A stretch of DNA of 64,000 nucleotides from Clavibacter michiganensis (GTDB taxonomy: Bacteria; Actinomycetota; Actinomycetes; Actinomycetales; Microbacteriaceae). This document shows, one piece after another, positions 54,678 to 64,000 of the stretch; the first letter of the stretch is position 1; each line of letters opens with the position of its first letter. The position numbers and the translations under genes were made by a program. The DNA is taken from assembly GCA_002150995.1 (NCBI GenBank), contig MDHJ01000001.1, forward strand, positions 62,001-126,000, given 5' to 3'. The notes under the pieces were generated by a model. The model was given only the letters and a program-made list of their open reading frames with translations, had not been told where the DNA came from and searched no databases.

Positions 54678-55664
54678 ATGGCGCTCGACACGAGGGTCGT
54701 CGACAAGATCGGGCAGGCGCGCCGCGGCGTCGGCGTGGCCGGCTCCGGCCGGCCGCCCGGCGCGCCCCGGAAGGGGCGCGGCAAGACGCCGCTCGGGCGG
54801 GCCGGCAAGACGCTGGCGCTGTTCGCGCTGCCGTCGCTGATCCTGCTGGTGCTGCTCAACGTCTACCCGGTCGTCTACTCGTTCCTGCAGTCCCTGCAGC
54901 AGGGCACGCCGTCGACGCTCCCGTGGGAGACGCCGTTCGTCGGCCTGCAGAACTACACGAACGTCCTGACCTCCGAGTCGTTCCGCAACGCGACCACGTT
55001 CACGATCGTCTTCACGGTCACGGGCGTGTTCGGGTCCTGGCTCGTGGGGCTCGCCCTCGCGCTGCTGCTCCGCACCCGGATCCCGGCCAACGGGCTCTTC
55101 AAGGTGCTGCTGCTCCTGCCGTGGATCGTCCCGGTGGTCGTCTCGTCGACCTCCTGGAACTGGCTGGTGGCGACGCCGCAGAGCCCGGTGCCGATCATGC
55201 TGGAGACGCTCGGGATCCCCGACGCGAACTTCCTCGGCGATCCCGTCCTGGCACAGGTCGTGGTCTGCGTCTTCAAGGTCTGGATCAGCTTCCCGTTCAT
55301 GCTGATGATGATGTCCTCGGCCCTCGCGTCGGTGGACACCAACGTCTACGAGGCGGCGAAGATGGACGGCGCGAACGCCTGGCAGGCGTTCCGCGGCGTC
55401 ACGCTGCCGATCATCTCGCGGACCACCTACATCAGCTGGGTGCTGATGACGATCTTCTGCGTCAACGACTTCCCGACGATCTTCCTGCTCACGCAGGGCG
55501 GTCCCGTGAACGCGACGACGTCGCTCATCGTGCTGGCGTACCAGCAGGCGTTCCAGAACCTGCAGACCGGGCCGGCGACGGCGGTGGCGTTCATGATGAC
55601 CGCCGTGCTCGTCATCGTCTCGACGCTCCTGTACCGGCAGATCAAGAAGGCGGACATCGAATGA
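54678..55664 (+). CDS. ABC sugar permease, MalF type
   Basis: A 328-residue inner-membrane permease. Six membrane segments are expected, starting with LALFALPSLILLVLLNVYPVVYS. The ATPase-contact EAA loop is YEAAKMDGANAWQAFRGVTLPII, near the C-terminus. It forms a heterodimer with the next gene product. Spacing from the binding-protein gene is 42 bases, and the stop overlaps the next start (ATGA). Confidence 0.93.
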   Translation: MALDTRVVDKIGQARRGVGVAGSGRPPGAPRKGRGKTPLGRAGKTLALFALPSLILLVLLNVYPVVYSFLQSLQQGTPSTLPWETPFVGLQNYTNVLTSESFRNATTFTIVFTVTGVFGSWLVGLALALLLRTRIPANGLFKVLLLLPWIVPVVVSSTSWNWLVATPQSPVPIMLETLGIPDANFLGDPVLAQVVVCVFKVWISFPFMLMMMSSALASVDTNVYEAAKMDGANAWQAFRGVTLPIISRTTYISWVLMTIFCVNDFPTIFLLTQGGPVNATTSLIVLAYQQAFQNLQTGPATAVAFMMTAVLVIVSTLLYRQIKKADIE

Positions 55665-56557
55665 GCCAGGCACTCGCGGTCGGCGGAGCCACCTCGGCGA
55701 CCGTCGGCGACATCAAGCGCGGCGACACCAAGCGGACGTCCGCGAAGGAGCGGGAGCAGAAGGGCCAGTGGTGGCGCTTCCTGTTCATCGCGATCATCAC
55801 CCTGATCGTGATCACGCCCATCCTCGCGGTCCTGTTCCTCTCCACCCAGCCGGGCCAGAACTCGACGGCGACCGGCTTCACGCTGGAGAACTTCGAGCGC
55901 GTGCTCGGCGGCACCGACGTGATGATCTGGCTCGGCAACAGCCTGCTCGTCGCGCTCGTGACCGTCGTGGTCTCGGTCGTCATCGCCGCTCCCGCCGGGT
56001 ACGTGCTGAGCCGCTCGCGGTCCAAGCTCGTGTCCGGGTACTCGCTCGTGCTGTTCGTGGTGCAGGCCCTGCCGGTGGTGACGGCGGCGATCCCGCTGTT
56101 CATCACCTTCTCGGCCATGGGCCTCATCAACACGCTGCAGGGCGTGGCGATCATCTACATCGGGTCGACCATGTCGGTCGCGATCTGGATGATGGCGGCG
56201 TACATCGACTCCATCCCGATCACCCTGGAGGAGGCGGCCTGGATGGACGGCGCGAGCGTGTTCAGCGGCTTCGTCCACGTGGTGCTGCGGAACTCGCTGC
56301 CCGGCATCCTGTCGACCGCGATCTTCTCGTTCCTGCTGGCCTGGAACGACTACCTGATCGCGCTCCTGTTCCTGCAGGACTTCACGAAGTACACCCTCCC
56401 CATCGGCCTCAACACGTTCTTCCAGCAGAACGCGGCCGACTGGGGCTCGGTGATGGCGGTCGCGGTCATCATGATGCTGCCGCCCGTGCTGATCTTCGCC
56501 TTCCTGAACAAGTACTTCAGCGTCGGCGGGATCGGCGGCTCGCTCGCCGGCAGGTGA
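55661..56557 (+). CDS. ABC sugar permease, MalG type
   Basis: A 298-residue permease and partner of the MalF-type subunit. After a charged 37-residue N-terminus, the first membrane segment is FLFIAIITLIVITPILAVLFL. The EAA loop is LEEAAWMDGASVFSGFVHVVLRNSLPGI. It is the last gene of the uptake cluster, followed by a strong terminator. No ATPase gene is adjacent. Confidence 0.93.
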   Translation: MSQALAVGGATSATVGDIKRGDTKRTSAKEREQKGQWWRFLFIAIITLIVITPILAVLFLSTQPGQNSTATGFTLENFERVLGGTDVMIWLGNSLLVALVTVVVSVVIAAPAGYVLSRSRSKLVSGYSLVLFVVQALPVVTAAIPLFITFSAMGLINTLQGVAIIYIGSTMSVAIWMMAAYIDSIPITLEEAAWMDGASVFSGFVHVVLRNSLPGILSTAIFSFLLAWNDYLIALLFLQDFTKYTLPIGLNTFFQQNAADWGSVMAVAVIMMLPPVLIFAFLNKYFSVGGIGGSLAGR

Positions 56558-56590
56558 TGCGCGCCGGGCGCAGGTGAGACCGCGCCCACG

Positions 56591-56642
56591 ACGAGAGCCC
56601 GCCCCCGCGGATCCGATCCGGATCCCGGGGGCGGGCTCTCGT
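56591..56642 (+). terminator. Strong terminator of the sugar-uptake cluster
   Basis: Perfect 17-bp arms, ACGAGAGCCCGCCCCCG (56591-56607) and its complement (56626-56642), with a GATCC-rich loop that can pair further. It is the strongest hairpin in the window. Confidence 0.85.
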
Positions 56643-56737
56643 CATGCGCGGTGGCCGCCGCGGTCACACTCCGTCACGTCCCGACGTGCACCCCTCCCGA
56701 GATGACAGGCTCCCGAGCACCCGGACAGGAGCACCAC

Positions 56738-57820
56738 GTGACGATCACCGCACCCACGACCGCCGCCGCCGCGCGCCCGCTCCGTCCCGTCCCTCCCACG
56801 GAATGGCCGCTCATGACGGACGAGTTCGCGTTCAGCATCACCACCACCCCCTTCGACGAGGACTACACGCCAGCCGAGAGCTCGCGGGTCACCACGAACT
56901 TCGCGAACCTGGCCCGGGGGGAGCGTCGCCGGGAGAACCTCCGCGACGCCCTGGCGATGATCGACGCCCGGTTCAACGGGCTCGCGCATGCCGCCGCCGG
57001 CGCCGACGCCGACGCCGGGGACCGGGACCGGTACACCGTCGGCCTCGACATCGTCTCCGTGGGGCTGCGCTTCGCCGACGGGGGCGACGAGGACTTCCCG
57101 CTGCTGGAGATGCTGAAGACTCGCATCCTCGACCGCCGGACCGGTCGATGTCACCCGGGGATCCTGGGCAACAACCTCTCGTCCTACATCCGCGACCACG
57201 ACTTCAGCGTGGTGCTGCCCGCCCTCGGCGGCTCGCCGGCCGGATCCGCCCTCCCCGACGACTTCGGCGCCCTGCACGGGGCCCTCTTCCGGCACTTCCG
57301 CGAGTCCGCCGCCTACGCGGAGCACTCGGCGACGCCGCCCGTCGTCTGCATCAGCGTGTCGACGAGCAGGACGTACCGCCGGACGGGGCTGCACCACCCG
57401 GTCCTCGGCGTCGAGTACGCGCAGGACGAGCTCTCGCTGACCGACCGCTACTTCGCGAGGATGGGCCTGCGGGCCCGCTTCTTCATGCCGGCCGGCAGCG
57501 CGGCGCCCCTCGCCTTCTACACCTGCGGCGATCTGCTGGGCGACCACACGGACCTGCAGCTCATCGGCACCATCAGCACGATGGAGACGTTCCAGCGGAT
57601 CTACCGGCCCGAGATCTACGGCGCGCGGACGGCCGCCGCCGACGTCTACCGCCCGGACCTGACGGCCGAGGACCACGTGCGTCCCCCCATCGCCTACGAC
57701 CGCGAGGAGCGGGCGCGGCTCGCGGTCGAGCAGGGCAGGTACGCGGAGGAGCACCTCATGGCGCCGCACGGGGATAGGCTGCGGCGATGGGCCGCCGCGC
57801 GCGTCGGGGCAGCCCGATGA
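56738..57820 (+). CDS. mesX: MesX (DUF1852), oxygen-dependent partner of methionine synthase MesD
   Basis: A 360-residue cytoplasmic protein of the DUF1852 family. MTDEFAFSITTTPFDEDYTP and RVTTNFANLARGERRRENLRDALAMIDARFN are its signature. GNNLSSYIRDHDFSVVLPA, CISVSTSRTYRRTGLHHPVLGVEY and FYTCGDLLGDHTDLQLIGTISTMETFQRIYRPEIYG follow. Published genetics (the MesD/MesX methionine synthases) show that MesX is required, with oxygen, for MesD to make methionine without a folate methyl donor. The GTG start at 56738 has AGGAG ahead. The stop overlaps mesD (ATGA), as expected for an obligate pair. Confidence 0.88.
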   Translation: MTITAPTTAAAARPLRPVPPTEWPLMTDEFAFSITTTPFDEDYTPAESSRVTTNFANLARGERRRENLRDALAMIDARFNGLAHAAAGADADAGDRDRYTVGLDIVSVGLRFADGGDEDFPLLEMLKTRILDRRTGRCHPGILGNNLSSYIRDHDFSVVLPALGGSPAGSALPDDFGALHGALFRHFRESAAYAEHSATPPVVCISVSTSRTYRRTGLHHPVLGVEYAQDELSLTDRYFARMGLRARFFMPAGSAAPLAFYTCGDLLGDHTDLQLIGTISTMETFQRIYRPEIYGARTAAADVYRPDLTAEDHVRPPIAYDREERARLAVEQGRYAEEHLMAPHGDRLRRWAAARVGAAR

Positions 57821-58868
57821 CCGCCCGCGCATCCCGGGGGACGCCCCGGCTCCTGCCCACCTCGCCCGTCGGCAGCCTGCCCAAGCCGTCGTGGCTGGCG
57901 CAGCCGGAGACCCTGTGGTCCCCGTGGCGGCTGGAGGGCGATGCCCTGGTCGAGGGGAAGCAGGACGCCCTGCGCGCCGCCGTCCACGAGCAGCACCAGC
58001 GGGGCATCGACGTCGTCAGCGACGGCGAGCAGACCCGCCAGCACTTCGTCACGACGTTCATCGAGGGCCTCTCCGGCGTCGACTTCGAGCGGCGGGAGAC
58101 CGTGCGGATCCGCGACCGGTACGACGCGAGCGTGCCGACCGTCGTCGGCGCCGTCGGCCTCGAGGAGCCGGTGTTCGCCGCCGACGCCCGGTTCCTGCGC
58201 GAGCAGACCGACCAGCCGATCAAGTGGGCGCTACCGGGGCCGATGACCATGATCGACACCCTCGCCGACCGTCACTACGGGAGCCGGGAGGAGCTGGCGT
58301 GGGAGTTCGCGGCCATCCTCAACGAGGAGGCGAGGGCCCTCGAGGCGGCGGGGGTCGACGTGGTCCAGTTCGACGAGCCCGCCTTCAACGTGTTCTTCGA
58401 CGACGTGCGGGACTGGGGCGTCGCCGCCCTGGAGCGGGCGGCCGAGGGGCTGCGCGTGGAGACCGCGGTGCACATCTGCTACGGCTACGGGATCACGGCG
58501 AACACCGACTGGAAGGCGACCCTCGGATCGGAGTGGCGGCAGTACGAGGAGTCGTTCCCGCTCCTCGCCCGGTCCACGCTCGACATCGTCTCGCTGGAGT
58601 GCCGGAACTCGCACGTGCCGCTGGAGCTGCTCGAGCTCGTCCGCGGAAGAAGGTCATGCTCGGCGCCATCGACGTGGCGAGCGTCGAGATCGAGACGCCG
58701 GAGGAGGTCGCCGACACGCTGCGCCGGGCCCTGCGGCACGTCGACGCGGAGCTGCTCATCCCGAGCACCAACTGCGGGATGGCCCCGTTGGCCCGGCCCG
58801 TCGCGCTGGGCAAGCTGAGCGCGCTGAGCGCGGGAGCGGCCCTCGTCCGCGAGGAGCTGGGGTCCTAG
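57817..58868 (+). CDS. mesD: MesD-type folate-independent methionine synthase (one apparent frameshift)
   Basis: After repair a 350-residue core methionine synthase: the zinc-binding catalytic barrel of MetE without its folate half. LLPTSPVGSLPKPSWLAQPETLW and DVVSDGEQTRQHFVTTFIEG are typical. Zinc ligands are His219 and Cys221 (AVHICYGYG) and Cys320 (STNCGMAPLA). The frame break at 58645 is healed by one added G (RGKKVMLGAIDVAS), giving 351 whole codons. The ATG overlaps the mesX stop. The methyl donor of this class is not established; dependence on MesX and oxygen is known from homologues. Confidence 0.87.
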
Positions 58869-58922
58869 GCTGAGCGGCGCGTCCCGCACGCTGGAGTGCG
58901 CGGCGTCGACCCGAGGAGCACC

Positions 58923-61289
<2,367 letters not shown>

Positions 61290-61311
61290 TCGGGCGCCCC
61301 GGAGGCGGGGT

Positions 61312-62142
61312 TCAGCCCTCCCCGAGGTCGACCGGCTCTCCCGTGTGGTAGTCGACGAGCGCCCCAGGGGACCCGAGCACGGGCCGGTCGAAGCGGCCCG
61401 TGAGGTACATCGGCGTCACGAGGTAGGACTCGCGGGCGCGCTCCGGTCGCGCCCAGCGCACGCCGTTGGCGATCACGCGCTGCACGTCCGGGTGGTGGTA
61501 GACGGGGTAGACCTCGTCGCCGGGGCTGAAGTAGAAGACGCGCCCGTAGCCGCGCCGGTAGGTGATGCCGCTGCGGAACACCTCGCCGCCGGAGAAGCTG
61601 CTGATGAAGACCAGCTCGTCGGGCTCGGGGATGTCGAAGAACTCGCCGTACATCTCCTGGCCGGGGATCTGGATGGGCTGCGACACGCCCTCGGTGATGG
61701 GGTGCCGCGGCGCCACCGTCCACACCAGCTCGCTGTCGCCGTCGTTCCGCCAGCGCAGGCTGCACGTGGTGCCCATGAGCCGGCGGAAGATCCTGGAGTG
61801 GTGCCCGGAGTGCAGCACGATGATGCCCATCCCCTCGAGCACGTGCCGCTGGATCCGGTCGACGACCTCGTCCGACACCTCCTCGTGGGCGGTGTGGCCC
61901 CACCAGAGGAGCACGTCGGTGCGGGCGAGCAGCTCCTCCGTCATGCCGTGCTCGGGGTCGTCGAGGACGCGCGTGGAGACGTCGGCGTCGGCCCCGAGGA
62001 GGGCGCGGATGCCGTCCGCGATGGTCGTGTGCATGCCGTCGGGGTAGATCTCCGCGACGACCGGCTTCACCTTCTCGTGCCGGAACTCACCCCAGACGAC
62101 GACGCGGATGGGGGCGGGGGCGCTCGTGGCGGTGTCGGTCAT
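61312..62142 (-). CDS. ThuA-domain protein (trehalose-utilisation type)
   Basis: A 276-residue protein with the ThuA glutamine-amidotransferase-like fold. [12 protein letters not shown] opens the domain, [24 protein letters not shown] and [18 protein letters not shown] form the core, and [32 protein letters not shown] closes it. ThuA takes part in catabolism of trehalose and related disaccharides through 3-keto intermediates. It overlaps the oxidoreductase stop (ATGA), and the pair probably acts on the same keto-sugar. Confidence 0.9.
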   Translation of the reverse strand: MTDTATSAPAPIRVVVWGEFRHEKVKPVVAEIYPDGMHTTIADGIRALLGADADVSTRVLDDPEHGMTEELLARTDVLLWWGHTAHEEVSDEVVDRIQRHVLEGMGIIVLHSGHHSRIFRRLMGTTCSLRWRNDGDSELVWTVAPRHPITEGVSQPIQIPGQEMYGEFFDIPEPDELVFISSFSGGEVFRSGITYRRGYGRVFYFSPGDEVYPVYHHPDVQRVIANGVRWARPERARESYLVTPMYLTGRFDRPVLGSPGALVDYHTGEPVDLGEG

Positions 62143-63320
62143 CGGGCGCCTCCTGACGCGGTCGGGGTCGTGGCCGGGGCGGATCCCCAGGCCGGGGTGC
62201 GGATGCCGTCGGCTGCGCTCGTCCACGAGCGCAGCAGGTCGGCGACGTCGGCTCTCCGCTCATCGGCGATCGCCTGGGCGAGCGCGTCCTCGAGCAGGTC
62301 GGCGATGACGACGCGCTCGCCGCCCCGCTCGCTGCTGCGGATCGCGCCCTCCACCATGGCGAGGCTCATCACGTTGAGGCGCACCTCGCTCTGCGGGGTG
62401 GTGCCGGTGCGGAGGGACCCGACGAACTCCTCGAGCGAGGCCGCGATCCCCTCGGGCGCGTCGAGCACGTCGAACCGCGAGCCCGGCACGTCGAGCCCGA
62501 CGACGTCGTCGCCGTCCCAGTGCGCGGCGCCGTGCTCGCCGTAGGCCCGCCAGTCGGCGTTCCACGACGTCGGCATGCCCGGGGTGCAGCGGCTCCCGAC
62601 GTACGCGAAGCGGGCGCCGGACGCGAGCTCGAAGTCGGCGGTGGCGGCCGCGTCGCCCGCGTACCAGCTCCACGGGGGGTTCCACGAGCTGCAGCGCACG
62701 GCGACGGGCTCCTCGCCCGTCGCGTACCGCAGCTGGTCGAAGTGGTGGATGGACATGTCGATGAGGAGCGGATGCGCCATCTGCTCGCGGAAGCCGGGTT
62801 CGTGGTCCTCGTGCAGGAACTGCGCGTGCACGACCGCGAGCGGCCCCACCTGCGCGACCGCCTCGCGGAACGCGACGAGGTGGTTGAAGTACCGGCGCGA
62901 CTGGCTCACCATCAGGAGCCCGCCGGTGATGTCGGCGAGGGCGACCTGGCGGAGCGCCTCGGCGACGGTCGGCGCGAGCGGCTTCTCGCAGAGCACTGGC
63001 AGGCCCGCACGGAGCGCCTGCTCGTTGACGACACGGTGCGCCTGCGGCACGGTCACGTTCACCACCGCCCGCGCGCCGGAGCGCTCCGCGACCTCCGCCA
63101 CGGACGCGCCGACGGCGACCCCCTCGAGCCCGGCCTCGCGCACGGCGGCCTCCGCGAGCGGCACGTCGAGGTCGACGACGCCGGCGGGCGCCGCGTGCGG
63201 GCTGTCGGCGAGCATGCGGATCCACGCGCCGCCCATGGCGCCGGCGCCTACCACCACGACGGGCAGGCGCCCGTCGTGGTCGGCGGGCGAGGGAGCCGGG
63301 TGCTGTCGGAGGTCGGTCAT
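62139..63320 (-). CDS. Gfo/Idh/MocA-family oxidoreductase paired with ThuA
   Basis: A 393-residue NAD(P)-dependent oxidoreductase. [18 protein letters not shown] is the nucleotide loop, [16 protein letters not shown] carries the E-K-P motif, and [16 protein letters not shown] supplies the substrate-site histidines. The start at 63320 is preferred because GAAGGG lies 9 bases upstream; ATG 63329 directly abuts it. ThuB, the partner of ThuA in Sinorhizobium, is of this family, so a ThuAB-like keto-sugar pathway is likely. No transporter genes are adjacent on this strand. Confidence 0.88.
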   Translation of the reverse strand: MTDLRQHPAPSPADHDGRLPVVVVGAGAMGGAWIRMLADSPHAAPAGVVDLDVPLAEAAVREAGLEGVAVGASVAEVAERSGARAVVNVTVPQAHRVVNEQALRAGLPVLCEKPLAPTVAEALRQVALADITGGLLMVSQSRRYFNHLVAFREAVAQVGPLAVVHAQFLHEDHEPGFREQMAHPLLIDMSIHHFDQLRYATGEEPVAVRCSSWNPPWSWYAGDAAATADFELASGARFAYVGSRCTPGMPTSWNADWRAYGEHGAAHWDGDDVVGLDVPGSRFDVLDAPEGIAASLEEFVGSLRTGTTPQSEVRLNVMSLAMVEGAIRSSERGGERVVIADLLEDALAQAIADERRADVADLLRSWTSAADGIRTPAWGSAPATTPTASGGAR

Positions 63321-63610
63321 GGTGGTCATCCCTTCACCGTCGACGCGCGGCGGACGCCGCACGGGGAGGGCGGCGCCGGGTCAGCCGTCGGCCGGCCCGG
63401 TCGTGCCCGATGGAGACGCCGGAGCGGCTACCGCGATCGCGGATCGTGCGGGAGGGCCTGCGTCACGCCGTTCTCGCGCGGCGTCGTAGGGGCCTGGTCC
63501 CCGCGGGCGGCGAGGGCCGCGATCCACCGTGGACGTCCCATGGCGATGCCCCTCTCCGCGCCCCGGCCGGCGGCTGCCCTGCCACGTGGATCCGGGGGAT
63601 CGCTGCGTCG
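63321..63610. other. Long leader region of the Gfo/Idh-ThuA operon
   Basis: About 290 bases between the predicted start of transcription and the ATG at 63320 hold no convincing gene on either strand. I see no recognised riboswitch. Confidence 0.4.
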
Positions 63611-63640
63611 ATGTTAGGACATGCCGACATATGGCGTCAA
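63611..63640 (-). promoter_or_regulatory. Probable promoter of the Gfo/Idh-ThuA operon
   Basis: On the minus strand TTGACG (63640-63635), an 18-base spacer and TAACAT (63616-63611). The spacer holds a direct repeat ATGTC-GGC-ATGTC, a possible regulator site. The leader to the first ATG would be about 285 nt. Confidence 0.55.
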
Positions 63641-63662
63641 CGAGACGGGCTGAGGGCGACGG

Positions 63663-64000
63663 CTAGTCATTGGGTGCCCCTGCCCCTGCCCCAAGCGCTC
63701 CCGCCCCGGGCTCCAGGACGAGGTGCAGGCCCGCGGCCGTGTCGGCCGTGCGCATGAGCGCCTCGGCCCACGCGCGGTCGATGACGGGTGCGTCCTCGGC
63801 GAAGTGGAACTCCACCGGGACGCCCGGGTGGATCCAGACGGTCCGGCGCCCGCCGCCCTCGGAGCCCGGGTTCCGCCAGGAGAACGCGAAGCCCTCCCGT
63901 CGGCGCAGCTTGGCGACGATGACGAGCTGCAGGTGGGCGAGCGCACGGTCGTCGACGTCGACGCGGGTCGAGGCGCCGTAGACCAGGCGGCCCGTAGTCG
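63663..64000 (-). CDS. DUF7882-type small protein (5' end outside the window)
   Basis: About 111 residues are visible, ending at a TAG whose complement is at 63663-63665. The visible start GRLVYGASTRVDVDDRALAHLQ leads into LVIVAKLRRREGFAFSWRNPG, then RRTVWIHPGVPVEFHF and RAWAEALMRTADTAAGLHLVLEP. This matches the small Microbacteriaceae proteins of the DUF7882 family, often mislabelled ATP-dependent DNA ligase; no ligase motif is present. The tail has a short GAGA-type low-complexity stretch. Function unknown. Confidence 0.75.
   Translation of the reverse strand, partial: TTGRLVYGASTRVDVDDRALAHLQLVIVAKLRRREGFAFSWRNPGSEGGGRRTVWIHPGVPVEFHFAEDAPVIDRAWAEALMRTADTAAGLHLVLEPGAGALGAGAGAPND

Noticed and set aside
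63410..63757. A possible plus-strand gene of about 115 residues
   Set aside because: Its composition is Arg/Pro/Gly-rich, it overlaps the operon promoter and the conserved DUF7882 gene in antisense, and it has no ribosome site.

Overview
The window is gene-dense, very GC-rich DNA. Translation-coupled gene pairs (ATGA or GTGA overlaps) are common, an HspR-controlled dnaK operon carries HAIR operators, an iron-uptake operon carries a DtxR/IdeR-type palindrome, and several genes look leaderless. Together with the families present (DUF7882 protein, SufU/SufS, Ig-like secreted proteins, two His-type signal peptidases) this points to an actinobacterium of the Microbacteriaceae, with Clavibacter or a close relative as best guess. 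I see no rRNA, tRNA, CRISPR array, insertion sequence or prophage.

Layout. 0-3 kb: two tandem paralogous secreted Ig-like proteins. 3-9 kb: pyroglutamyl peptidase, sufU-sufS, a UMF1-type transporter, a phosphotransferase, and a coupled MarR-NUDIX pair. 9-21 kb: a surface and secretion region with two opposed loci. Each pairs a SipW/ER-type (Ser-His) signal peptidase with small proteins whose signal regions resemble TasA/camelysin. It also encodes a LamG protein, an LPVTG-anchored protein, two lipoproteins and a giant lectin-like/repeat protein of about 1,150 residues. 21-27 kb: dnaK-grpE-dnaJ-hspR, then a methyltransferase and a YdeI-like protein. 27-42 kb: a DUF2975/XRE pair, a BLUF photoreceptor, an amidohydrolase, an iron-siderophore ABC operon with a fused double permease, and assorted housekeeping genes. 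41-48 kb: an aldehyde dehydrogenase, then an overlapping run of C-S lyase, MetE-like protein, O-acetylhomoserine sulfhydrylase and flavin monooxygenase, probably for organosulfur use. 48-57 kb: TetR/efflux pair, then a TetR-controlled Gfo/Idh plus ABC sugar-uptake cluster without its own ATPase. 56-59 kb: MesX-MesD, an oxygen-dependent folate-independent methionine synthase module. 59-64 kb: a UvrA-like protein, a ThuA/Gfo-Idh pair and a truncated DUF7882 gene.

A caution governs the whole annotation. At least 17, probably 18, single-base frameshifts interrupt otherwise intact genes, including dnaK. Every one is repaired by adding one base, nearly always in a G or C run, and the repaired lengths are whole codons. 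This is the pattern of homopolymer deletion errors in the assembly, not gene decay. Affected genes are annotated as single CDS across the break with the site stated.
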